Shown here: piece by piece, positions 31,658-41,278 of the stretch
Position numbering within the stretch: the first letter of the stretch is position 1
How the letters are laid out: every line of letters begins with the position of its first letter
Source of the DNA: Fonsecaea monophora
Lineage: Eukaryota > Ascomycota > Eurotiomycetes > Chaetothyriales > Herpotrichiellaceae
Direction of reading: 5' to 3'
Length of the DNA stretch: 64,000 bases
NCBI RefSeq assembly: GCF_001642475.1
Contig: NW_019173994.1
Span: 1-64,000 of the forward strand
The notes under the pieces: generated by a model
The model's input: the letters and a program-made list of their open reading frames with translations, nothing else
The model's database searches: none
What the model was told of the DNA's origin: nothing
Position numbers and translations under genes: made by a program

Positions 31658-33702
31658 ATGGTCGACAACATGGACTCTGGTGCTCATCAAGTCATTGAGC
31701 TTCTTCGGTCTTGTCGTGCCGCCTACGAGCAGACCATCCAGCATCTCTCTCCCGACGAGCTCGAACAGGTCTCACGTTACTGGAACTCGATGAATGTTGA
31801 GATGAGGAACTCCCCTACGACTTCGACCCATGAATTCGGTTCTTCGGTTCCCTCCAAACGACCTGCATCCTCTGCGATGGTTGGTGATATGGAACCAGCG
31901 TCCAAACGTAGTGTCCATGTACGTCCCCTTTGTTGACTTTACCCACGCTCCTTTTTGGTTGACGGACGAGAAAGAAGGCAGTATCCCTGGCTTCGTCGGC
32001 ACCTACGGCCCATGTCCTCGAGCGACACGTCTCAGCTCCCGTTGTTGGTCAGTCGGCCTCGCGCACCCAGCCAGGCAGACCCTTGGTTCGAACTTCACCT
32101 CTTCCCCCAACAACGACAACGACGACGGCGACGACCAAGCCAATGCCCATCCCCCGGCGCAACAGTTGGCAGCGGAGAGGTTCCACAGCCGCCTCATACC
32201 CCAATAGATACTTGGGATCCAACCTGCACTTCATTGAAGAGGTTCAGGTCATGTCTCCTGCGGACTTTCTCGCCAAGTCTACTTCGGACGACTTCCATCA
32301 GACACCCCCAACCATCTCGTTGACGCCTCCCACAGTGGTGGAGCGCGGTGAGTTCCACATCAACCAGATGGCTCAGCTCACATCTCCGTATTCTTCAGCG
32401 ATAGAGTCGCCAGGAGGAGTTTTTACTCCAATGACGGCGACTAGTGATTCGAGCATGACAGCTCCGTCAACCGTGTTGTCGGAGCCCATGTCTCGAAGCA
32501 ACACAAATGATGTTCTCTGCGAGGGCTTTGGGATGTTTCGCATGGACTCGATGTCGATGCCGAAAGATCACAAAGCCTCGAGCAGCATGATGGCCGAGTC
32601 TCGGTATCCCCAGGATAACGAGTCGGCGCGACAATTTTCCTTTACTTCTTCTGTCGGTTACAATGAGTTTTCGCGTTTTTCCTTTGATGATGAGCTTCAG
32701 TCATCATCCTCTCCTTCTAGTTTTGAGATGAAGAAATCACCTTCCTCTGGAAGTGATGCTTCATCGGTTTCTATTTTGTCAGAGTCTCATATGTCGTCGG
32801 CACGAGGACTTCCACAGGAAGTCATTCCTCGTAGCAGTAACACAGTCTCACGACCGCTGGCTCCCAAGATGGAGCGTGCTCACCAGGTGTCGTCGTCGTT
32901 GCACTCGGCTGAGATCCCGGCACCGAAACTGATCGCCGTCCAGGGTGCCGACGGTACAGTAAAACACAAGGCAGAGATCACGCGCACCGTCCGACAACAA
33001 CCTCCTCGTAAGACGACCTTCTGCCAGTTCTGTAACGATCAACCTCAGGGCTTCCATGGCGACCACGAGCTTCGTCGACACATCGAGCGGCACCATTCTC
33101 AAGTGCGCCGGGTTTGGATCTGCAAGGACGCGTCGGCCGACGGCAAGTTCTTGTCCAACTGCAAGGCGTGCCGCAGCCGCAAGACGTACGGTGCCAACTA
33201 CAACGCCGCCGCCCACCTGCGCCGTGCCCACTTCAACCCGTGCAAGAATCGACGTGGGGGGCGAGGCAAGAAGAGCGAGGGTCGCGGCGGCATGGGTGGC
33301 GGCAACACACCGCCCATGGAGTTTCTCAAGCACTGGATGTACGAAGAGCTTGAGCTCAACGTCAACGGCCGCGTGATTGTCCAAGATATCAACGTCCCCG
33401 ACACGACCTTTCAGGCTGCTGTGGTGAATGAACACATCAAGTGCGCGTCGAGTGCCAGCAACACCAACAACAACGGCGGCTTGGACAGCGCCAACTACGA
33501 TCTCACCGACGACGACATGATGCAGACCCAAGCCATTCCCATGTTGGACCTCTCGCAAGAGCCATTGTTCTACGACAACATGCTCAATGCCGACGCATAT
33601 GTCAACGTCGACACCACCTCCCAGAATGCCATGTACAACGCCAATGCCAGCGGCTTCAACTTTGCTTCTGAGGATTCCAACTTTGGGTTTTCCCAGTATT
33701 GA
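31658..33702 (+). CDS. Zinc-finger protein (DUF7896-like, fungal C2H2-type)
   Basis: Two exons, 31658-31918 and 31978-33702, joined at a phase-0 59-nt intron (SVH|AVSLASS), giving 661 residues. The first 430 residues are Ser/Thr/Pro/Met rich and disordered, as in fungal regulators. At about 435-465 lies TFCQFCNDQPQGFHGDHELR followed by a His-Ile-Glu-Arg-His-His stretch, a C2H2-like unit. WICKDASADG, CKACRSRKTYGANYNAAAHL and RRAHFNPC follow, a second Cys/His unit, then a Gly/Arg-rich basic segment and EFLKHWMYEELELNVN. I recognise the architecture from uncharacterised Ascomycota proteins, and the DUF7896 name is from memory. DNA binding is likely but unproven. The closely following second ATG (31670) is an alternative start. 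Confidence 0.8.
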
Positions 33703-34912
33703 AGGACGCCACGACATGACATGACACACACGACCATGAACGACGCTAGCTACCCAGATGAAGACACGGGTCAGGTTCAAACGCACTACACTTTCCTTTG
33801 ATCCTCATGTACATAGACATTATGATCCTTTCGCTTTGGTGCTCTCAGTCTGCACTATTTACCTGTTTATTACTGTCATCTTCTGTGGAAATGTGTACTC
33901 GGTCCAGGGGATGGGTCAAGACAGGATATATTTTGGCATGAATACAAGGGGAAGGGAAGGGGGGATGACTTGAGCTGGGATAGGCTAGGATGTGGACTGA
34001 CTTTCTCTCTGTTGTTGGATGTCTTATATCCCTGTGTATGAGGTCGAGGTTCCTGTGGTTTTCAGCTCTCGTTGTCGGTGACTTTTTGGTGGATGGTGGA
34101 TGATTACTACTTCCCGCCGCGATGGTGTCCCGGGTTGTCAATTGTGTTCCAGGCTCAACTGTGTTATTGATGAATGTTGTTTTGGGGAAGGGCATACGGT
34201 ACTCGATCTTCGGTATCTTGAATATCAAAAGTTTTTGTGTTTTTTTCCTCATCATCCAAACTTGATCTTTCTTCGATTGGTCTACAGGTTATGTGCTCGT
34301 GGAGTAGACTACGGGGTAAACGGACTGTCCGCGTCACTACACCTAGAGCCTCGTGGAACTACGTTCATTGACGTCTAGTCGTCCCATCGCCTTCATGACC
34401 TGGTAACTATTGCCTCCAAAACACCTCCAAAATCTGGAGACTGAGAACCTATCTTCTTCCCCCGTCGTAATCGGCTACATATCTTCTCAGATAGGTAATG
34501 TATGTATCTGGTATTGTTCGGCGCCATTATTCAATCCATGAGGGAAACCGGCACCCACGAATCCCGGAGCCGGGCACTGGCAATGGAGGGTCAATGATTT
34601 GTGATCGACAGCTACACTCTCGCCGTCGCCGCGCTTTGGCTTGAGTACCAACCAACCAGATGCATATTGCATGCTGCTCGGTGCTCCATGCCTACGAGGT
34701 GAGAAGCAACTGACGTGGTAATCATACATAATCATATTCCATTGCACTACCGTGTCCTGGCTCATGAGATGGACTCTAGAACACATCTTGACAGATTTCT
34801 ATCCACCATCCCAACAACCGTGTGAGTATATATCTATCTACTCGTACCAAATCCAACTCCTCAATTTTGATCCCAATTCAATCCAATCCAGTCTCAATCC
34901 AGTCTACCAACA
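33703..34912. other. Intergenic
   Basis: 1.2 kb between tandem genes with no supported gene. A TATATAT stretch at about 34827-34833, some 80 bp before ATG 34913, may belong to the core promoter or leader of the ABM-fold gene. Confidence 0.55.
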
Positions 34913-35684
34913 ATGTCACCACCACCAACGCCACCGGCGGTAGCACCGCAAAAAATCCCCAACCGCTTCATCATCCACGTCACCCTGTTCTTCGCACCCG
35001 AACACGTGCCCCTCGCACTTGACGCATGCCGGACCCTCTTCTCCGAGGCGTGGAAGGACCCGCGCCTCGATTTCTGCCAGGTCGTGCAGGACGCGGACGA
35101 GCCGGGCACCATTCGGATCCAGGAGGGGTGGAATGCGTCGAGGAGGTATTTGGATGAGGTACGCCGCCGTCCGTGCTGTCCGGGGGACTGGACAGGCTCG
35201 CTCTCGGATGTGACGAGAAGTGAGGTTTGCGGTCTAGTGTCTGTGCTAACTATCTGCCTGAACCACCTGTTGGGCAATATAGGTTCAACTGCACAAGCCG
35301 TATTACATTCCCTATCTGCAAGCCACGGAGCATCTCTGGATCAAACCACGTAAGAAGGTCACTTCGTCCCATTATCATCACCACCACCGTCATTACCGTC
35401 ATTTACTTGTATTTATCCCCTCTTCCTCCCTCTTCCGCCTCTAGCTATTGTGATCACGAACCCCTTGAACGGCGTTGGTACCTGGCTCACGGCTTACTGG
35501 CTCACTGACTGACCTCCGATGTATCTTTTCTTGTCTTCTCTCAGGCGTCATCGAGATTTTCGAACGCTTGTCCGAATGGACGTGGATCAAGCCGTCGTTT
35601 GAAAAGGACTTTGGGGTGGCTTCTTCAGCGGCCATCGACATCTCTGAGTCGAGTGATGGGAGATTGCAGCGAGGGAATGAGTGA
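34913..35684 (+). CDS. Small antibiotic-biosynthesis-monooxygenase-fold (ABM-like) protein
   Basis: Three exons, 34913-35158, 35283-35349 and 35545-35684, giving 150 residues. FIIHVTLFFAPEHVPLALDA, FCQVVQDADEPGTIRIQEGW and VQLHKPYYIPYLQATEHLW follow the ferredoxin-like dimeric alpha/beta-barrel pattern of ABM proteins: beta strand, helix, strand with E-x-W, helix ending K-P-Y-Y, then a final strand with IEIFER. The C-terminal 20 residues are Ser/Glu rich. The introns are 124 and 195 nt, the second long for this genome but with a clean GTAAGA and CTTCTCTCAG pair. Such proteins range from monooxygenases to stress proteins; no substrate can be assigned. Confidence 0.75.
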
Positions 35685-36118
35685 GTGATGACGAGTAGGG
35701 GAAATGAGAGACGCTTAGGCTGAGTCGGAGCTGGAGCTGGAGAACAGCGATGAATATGAATAGGAACCGAGGGACGAGACAATGGAATGGGAAAGGGAAT
35801 GGCTCAAAGATCCACGAGAAGATATGTCCTACTCATGTAGAGATTAGATCGAGAAACATCTTTTTCACTCTTTTCCCAGCATATTCGATATGTACCGGGT
35901 ATCTCGAACTGACCGATAGGTCCTTCAGTTTGCTCCTCCCTTCCTGTCTTTCTGTACTCCCGGGACCAGGCTCCTCGACCTCAACGGCACGCATGCTCCT
36001 CTCCACTCTAGAGCTACTGTGTTTCCCTGCTCCCAAAGTCCCCAGCGATCCAAGGCCTGTTTAACTTCCACCACTTCGCACGGCTGGGCCGTGCTGTGCT
36101 GGACTGGGCAGGACACAT
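35685..36118. other. Convergent spacer, ABM-like / MFS transporter
   Basis: 434 bp between stop codons, nothing recognisable; both transcript ends lie here. Confidence 0.6.
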
Positions 36119-38213
36119 TCAGACCTTCTCGTGCAGGACGACCTCAGTCCCCTTCTTTGCCGCCGCCACCTTGACATCCGCACCCTGTCTCTTACCAAGG
36201 TGTTCCTCGATGGCGATCTGGCCGTCGCCCATGACGGTGATGTCGGTCGAGTAGATCTTCACCTCGTCCGTGTCGCCAAAGATTGCGGCGAGTTCCTCGA
36301 GGGGCACCGATCTCGTTTCGGGGACCCAGAACCAGTACAGCACCGAGCCGACGGAGAGGACGCAGATGAAGACCTAGCCGAGGAGATGTTAGTTCACATA
36401 GGGTCTTTTGTGAACTCTGCTAACCAGCTAGCTAGCCAGCCAGCTAACTGGCTAACTTGCTAACTGGCTGGCTTGCCGTCTGCGATTTGGCAAGGGGCAA
36501 CAGAAACTCACCAGTAAAAATCTCCATCCAATGTTCTGGAGCGCAGTAGGCGCCACCTCGAGGTAGAGCAGGTTGGCCGCGCTGTTGACAAAGACGCAGA
36601 AACACACGCCCTTGGCCCGGATGTGCGTCGGGAAGATTTCACAGTAGAACGGGGCGCCGCACGCCTCGACGCCTAGACAGTAGAAGATGACGATGAGGTA
36701 CAGGGCCGTGACAGCCCAGCCCAGGCCGACTTTATTGGTCGCCGTGGGCGCGTAGACGGCTTCCATGGCCGTGAGGATCACCAGGGACACGACGCAACCC
36801 ACGTAGCCTGCCATGATGAAGGGCTTGCGGCCGAACCTATCGCACAGTGTGACGCCGATAAGGGCGGCGGGGATAGAGCCTGTCGACCCATAGTGTGAGA
36901 AAAGAAGACCACGGGGCAAAAATACAAAGAGTCCCTGTGAAGTGACCCTGTGCGGACCTACCTGCAATCCAACCGCACTGTAGTATCAGACTTTGCTTGA
37001 CATTAAACCCCAGCGAGGCGTAAAGAGAAGGGCCCTGCACAGAGAGAAGCCATGTCAGTATCCGCTTCAGTCTCGTGCGGTGTAAGTAATTAAAATGAGG
37101 AGAGCAACGGAAGACTCACGTAGGCCGCAGCGACGAGGACGGCGGTGCTCTGGCCCAGAAACGTTACCAGGCTGGCCATGAGCATCCGCTTCCTATACGA
37201 GGGCTTGGAGAACAGGTGGAACCACGAAGAGTCGAGGGTCCGGTCGAACTCGAGCTGTGTCCGCATCTGGAAGAACTCCTCCTTGATGTACTCCTGGTTC
37301 TCGTCCTGCGGATCGTGGTGCAGTCTGCTCACAGTCTGCCACGCCTCTTCGACTCGGCCCTTGAGGAGTAGGTACCGGGGAGACTCGGGGGCCCAGAACA
37401 GCACAGCCAGCAGAGCGGTGGATGGCACCAGACTCAACCCGAGGGGCGTCCTCCATTGCACGTCCGGGTTTGTCGTGTAGGAGAAGGCGAGGCCCATCAA
37501 CGCGGCGGTGGTGTAGCCAATGGCGATGGCCACACCGGTCAGACCAGTAAAGAATCCCCGTGTCTCGGCCTGGGAGAGTTCGGCGATGTATGTGGATGCT
37601 GTAGTTGGAACCTTGCAGTCAGTCTCTTTCATTGCGTGTATGTAGGAAGGACGTACTGGCGGCGATAAAGGGGACTGCCCCAAATCCAAGGATCGTCCGC
37701 GCAACAATGAACATGCCGATGTTCTGAGAGGCTGTGACCAAAATGGTACCTAGAATGTAGATGGCCACAAGGACTATCATGGTTGGTCTCCTTCCGATCC
37801 TGTCAAGGGACCAGCTGGCGGCGAGGACACCTATACATCCTCCAGTCTGGAACAGGAGTGAGAGTTAGCCATACGGAAACATGGTCAAGCACACAAAAGA
37901 CAGAAGACCTGTACATACACAAAACAAGCCCACTGTAGTACCGGTCAACGCCGCCTGGTTCGGGGCTGGATTGCCTTGCGCATCAATCAGATGCATATAT
38001 GACAGGAAGGTCGGTTGGCCGAGAGTCGTGGAGATCTAGGAGGACAGTCAGGGCAAGTTGGCCTTCCTTCTTGTTTCCAGAAAGATTCCGGGAGAATGGT
38101 GAGGAGCTCACGATTGAAGCTGCATAGCCATAGCAGAAACTGCCCAGTGACAAGAAAAAGCAGCACCAGAAGGTGCGCCAGTTGAGTCTCTTGTGGGGGG
38201 CAGCAAATGTCAT
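36119..38213 (-). CDS. MFS sugar-type transporter (SP family)
   Basis: Seven exons on the minus strand: 38112-38213, 37919-38035, 37657-37846, 37120-37598, 36962-37034, 36512-36879 and 36119-36373, giving 527 residues, the normal size for a 12-TM sugar porter. Family motifs are DRIGRRPT in the 2-3 loop, PESPRYLLLKGR at about 207-218 opening the central loop, DRFGRKPF in the 8-9 loop and PETRSVPLEEL after the last segment. It resembles fungal hexose/lactose-type permeases, and relatives also carry quinate or other polyols, so the substrate is open. It is divergent from a 3-dehydroshikimate dehydratase-like gene over 668 bp, which favours uptake of a ring polyol or sugar acid. Confidence 0.92.
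36418..36478. repeat. Low-complexity GCTAAC/GCTAGC run inside an MFS intron
   Basis: The 138-nt intron 36374-36511 contains about 60 bp of repeated GCTAAC, GCTAGC and CTGGCT units on the plus strand. The run lies within the longest intron of the gene and explains its length. The units are imperfect and look like replication-slippage products. Confidence 0.6.
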
Positions 38214-38881
38214 CTTGTTGTCTGTCTGTGGATGTGATCTTGGTAGTCACCTCTGAGGCAGTATGCAACGTGTCGAATATGGAGCTTTCGTGATATGTAG
38301 AGTGGCAAATCACTCGCGATTTATATCGACAATGTATCGACAATGTTGGTCGAGGGTAACCCTCCAGGTCTGCGTCTCCGTCAACACAGAGTCCGGAACC
38401 CCAGACTCGGACACCAGATGTTCCAGAGCTAGTTCCTCCTCCATTTCCCCATTCTGCCGAGCCATATTCCGGGGTATTCGTGTCGGATTCTGCGAACCCC
38501 GTCGAGGATGGTTCGTATCCGGCTTGTAGAATTGCCGCTAGACATGGTCCCCGGCCAGAAGATTTGGATTGTTGGGAAATGGACGAGCGCAGTGGTTTGA
38601 CTCGAAACCTGCTTCTCAAAGCGTTTGTTTGTCGTTGGTAATCAACGTCGATTCTTTAAAAGATTGGCAAGGAGCTTACTGTATTTGCCTATTAAAATAA
38701 GCGAGGTTGAATCTCTCTTTAAGAACTGCTGGTCGTACATTAAGGGTGACAAGACACGTCTCGTTCAGCTATAATCGACATCAGACTGGTAGCTGCCAGG
38801 GCAACATCCTCAGTTCCCCGAGTCTTGTTCTCTGCAATCAAACGGGTCAGCGATAGGCCAATGGCCGTATAGTCACCAAGT
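38214..38881. promoter_or_regulatory. Divergent promoter, MFS transporter / dehydratase-like gene
   Basis: A 668-bp shared upstream region. It includes CGG-N11-CGG at 38471-38487 with the core ATTCGTG, which also occurs in the palindrome at 40176-40195. A C6 zinc-cluster regulator is encoded nearby, so these CGG triplets may be its targets; that is inference. Confidence 0.45.
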
Positions 38882-39907
38882 ATGACCGCAGAAAGACACA
38901 AGCTCGGGATCGCTACAGTCTCGCTCGGCTGGCATCCATCGCACACTCTTGAACGAAAACTCGATGCCGTAGCCCAACAAGGGTATGAGGGGATAGAGCT
39001 CTATCACCCAGACTTGGTCACCTTTGCAGAGCAACATTCCCTGACGCATTTGCAAGCCGCGTCGGAAATAGGCAGAATGTGCAAAGACAGAGACATCGCC
39101 ATCATAGCGCTCCAACCACTGTTTAACTTTGCCGGCGTTCTCACGCCCTTGGAAACTCGACTCAAATCCGCCCGTGAGTATATCTCTCTGGCTCGGGCGA
39201 TGGGAACAACGATTATCCAAGTACCAACAACATATGAGATGGATTCGACGGGCAACGAAGATATTATCGTGGCAGAGCTCCGCGCCCTCGCTGATTTGGG
39301 GAGTCAACCGACGGAGACCGGCGAGAAACACATCTTCTTCGCATTCGAAGCATTGGCGTGGGGTGTGCACCATGCATTAATGGATGATGCGATCCGCATC
39401 GTCAAGCTCGTGGATCGATCGAATTTTGGTCTCTGCCTCGACACTTACCATGTCCTCGCGAGGGTTTGGGCAGACCCGCATGCAGCGTCCGGCACAGGCA
39501 CAGGTATCGCTCCAGGAGGATATGCAGCGCTCAAGTCCACACTTGACCGATTCATGGAGCAGTGTCCGGTTGAAAAGATCTTTTATCTCCAACTCAGTGA
39601 CGCTGAGAAATTGAAGCGGCCACTCATTCCAGGCCATGAGGCTTACAAGGCCGAATGGGCCCATTGGGATGCGACCATGCATTGGTGTGTCTGGGGGAGA
39701 TTATTTCCTTATGAGACTGAGTATGGTGCCTATTTCCCACTAGACAATATTCTGCAACTTTGGCTCGTGGAGAAGGGATGGAAGGGCTGGGTGAGTATGG
39801 AGATGTTTCATCGGGACGAGCACAAGGAGTCGATTGGTCCCGAAGTGCTCGTGGAGAGAGGATATAACTCATGGCTGAAGATCAAAGACCGCTTCAATTT
39901 GAAGTGA
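38882..39907 (+). CDS. 3-dehydroshikimate dehydratase-like TIM-barrel protein
   Basis: A single exon of 341 residues in the xylose-isomerase-like TIM-barrel superfamily. The order of motifs is that of the fungal quinate-pathway enzyme QutC/Qa-4: KLGIATVSLGWHPSHTLERK at the start, GYEGIELYHPDLVTFAEQ, IAIIALQPLFNFAGVL, FAFEALAWG, NFGLCLDTYHVLARVWADP, KIFYLQLSDAEKL and GWVSMEMFHRD. The Glu and Asp residues of EALAWG, CLDT, QLSD and SMEMF fit the metal-binding set of the superfamily. That enzyme turns 3-dehydroshikimate into protocatechuate. Paralogues of unknown substrate are common, so the exact reaction is uncertain. The neighbours (a divergent MFS porter, then a C6 regulator) fit a catabolic cluster, although the dehydrogenase and dehydroquinase of the canonical pathway are missing. 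Confidence 0.82.
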   Translation: MTAERHKLGIATVSLGWHPSHTLERKLDAVAQQGYEGIELYHPDLVTFAEQHSLTHLQAASEIGRMCKDRDIAIIALQPLFNFAGVLTPLETRLKSAREYISLARAMGTTIIQVPTTYEMDSTGNEDIIVAELRALADLGSQPTETGEKHIFFAFEALAWGVHHALMDDAIRIVKLVDRSNFGLCLDTYHVLARVWADPHAASGTGTGIAPGGYAALKSTLDRFMEQCPVEKIFYLQLSDAEKLKRPLIPGHEAYKAEWAHWDATMHWCVWGRLFPYETEYGAYFPLDNILQLWLVEKGWKGWVSMEMFHRDEHKESIGPEVLVERGYNSWLKIKDRFNLK

Positions 39908-41278
39908 TCAACTCGCTGTCTAGAGGGAGCACCTTCCGATGCTGGAAAGGTTGTCAGATGGCTTCAAGCGCCAGCGACAAAGGTGTACAGGCAACACCCG
40001 TGGAGTCCGTGCCCTACCCAGACGTCCCTGATGAGAGTTAGCTGTAAAGCAAGAGTTTGTTCACCCTCCAGCTGGGAGTTGTTAGCTAATGCCTCTGTCC
40101 AATGAGAGGCAGAAAGTTCCGGTTGGTTTGGCTCAAGACCCAGCTAGGACGACTGATCACGATGGTAAGTGGGCACCGGCATTCGTGAATGCCGGCGTTG
40201 ATGTCGTCCACGTCTAAAGACAAGAGATGGTGGCATCCTTTGTGCCAAGACTGCCATTGAGATTTTGAGAGCTGTAATATCGTCTAGACGTAGGCAGATA
40301 GATGTGATAGCCCTGCTGAAATGGGGTGCATCGTTCGACTATCTGGTTCTGTGGCGCTGCTTGCAGAGCCTTGTGCGAGCACTTGGGAATCATCCCAGAT
40401 CGAGAGAACATTGTGGGCCCGGAAGAGGTGCCGCGCGGTCGGACCTCCCTTGAGACTCAAGCCGAGGGAAGCAAGAAACAGTAATGGAGGTGCCGTTCCC
40501 ACGGAAGGTCATGTTGAAGATGACAAGCCCGCTGGAGGGCCGTGTGAATTCAGGTGGAAGTGATGACAGCGAAGGTTTCAGTGATGATGCTTGTCAGCGT
40601 TCGAAGATGCTCAATTTACGACGATCATATGTCTCTGGTAGAGTGTGAAAACTTGCTGAAATGCGTTGATGGTATGGCTACTTGTGTTGGGTTGGCAGGG
40701 GACAGGCGGTTGTCGTCGAACAAGGATCGAGACAAAACCATTTCAAGAATCGGGAGCTAACACTATTTAGTACTAGATCCAGTTTAATTAAGTCCTTGAG
40801 GTGGTGTCGGCACGTGCCCAGCTAGTTGGTACGTCTCTCTAAGTGGCTGGCGGCCCGGGTGGGGACGGCATTTTCACTTGCACTCGCCAGACCTGTTCCG
40901 ATTGTTCTCACCTCTTCCCCACAGTATGACCCCAGGTTCACCAGTCCGCACTGTAGAGTGGCCGACTGCTTCGCATCTTCTGTTTCCTTTATATGGATAA
41001 CGACGAAATGCGCTGTGTTGAACCGCATAATTGAGCATTTGGGCACATATTAATCAGGTGTGATCCTCACCCCTATCATCGTATACTCATCAGTACTCGA
41101 TGTGACTCTCCAAGTATTCAAGACCTGGCCCAGCGGCGGACGTCTCCTCTCAATGTTGTGAAATGATTGCCATTCTGCATTCTGTTCACTTTCCACCTCC
41201 CATCAAGCAACGTCGATAGATCTTGGGCAGAAACATCCCACCTGCATTATTCAAGTCACATGAGCTTTCGAGAGAGGG
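39908..41278. other. Intergenic, upstream of C6 regulator 3
   Basis: 1.37 kb without a supported gene. It contains the perfect palindrome at 40176-40195 listed separately and presumably the promoter of regulator 3. Confidence 0.55.
40176..40195. promoter_or_regulatory. Palindrome CCGGCATTC-GT-GAATGCCGG
   Basis: Perfect 9-bp arms around a 2-bp centre, giving the inverted triplets CGG-N12-CCG that Zn2Cys6 dimers typically recognise. It lies 1.1 kb upstream of the start of C6 regulator 3. A similar element is found downstream of the same gene at 44606-44625. Confidence 0.45.

Noticed and set aside
32848..33786. 312-codon minus-strand frame rich in Val/Gly/Ala
   Set aside because: Antisense of the zinc-finger gene exon, produced by its codon bias; no family resemblance.
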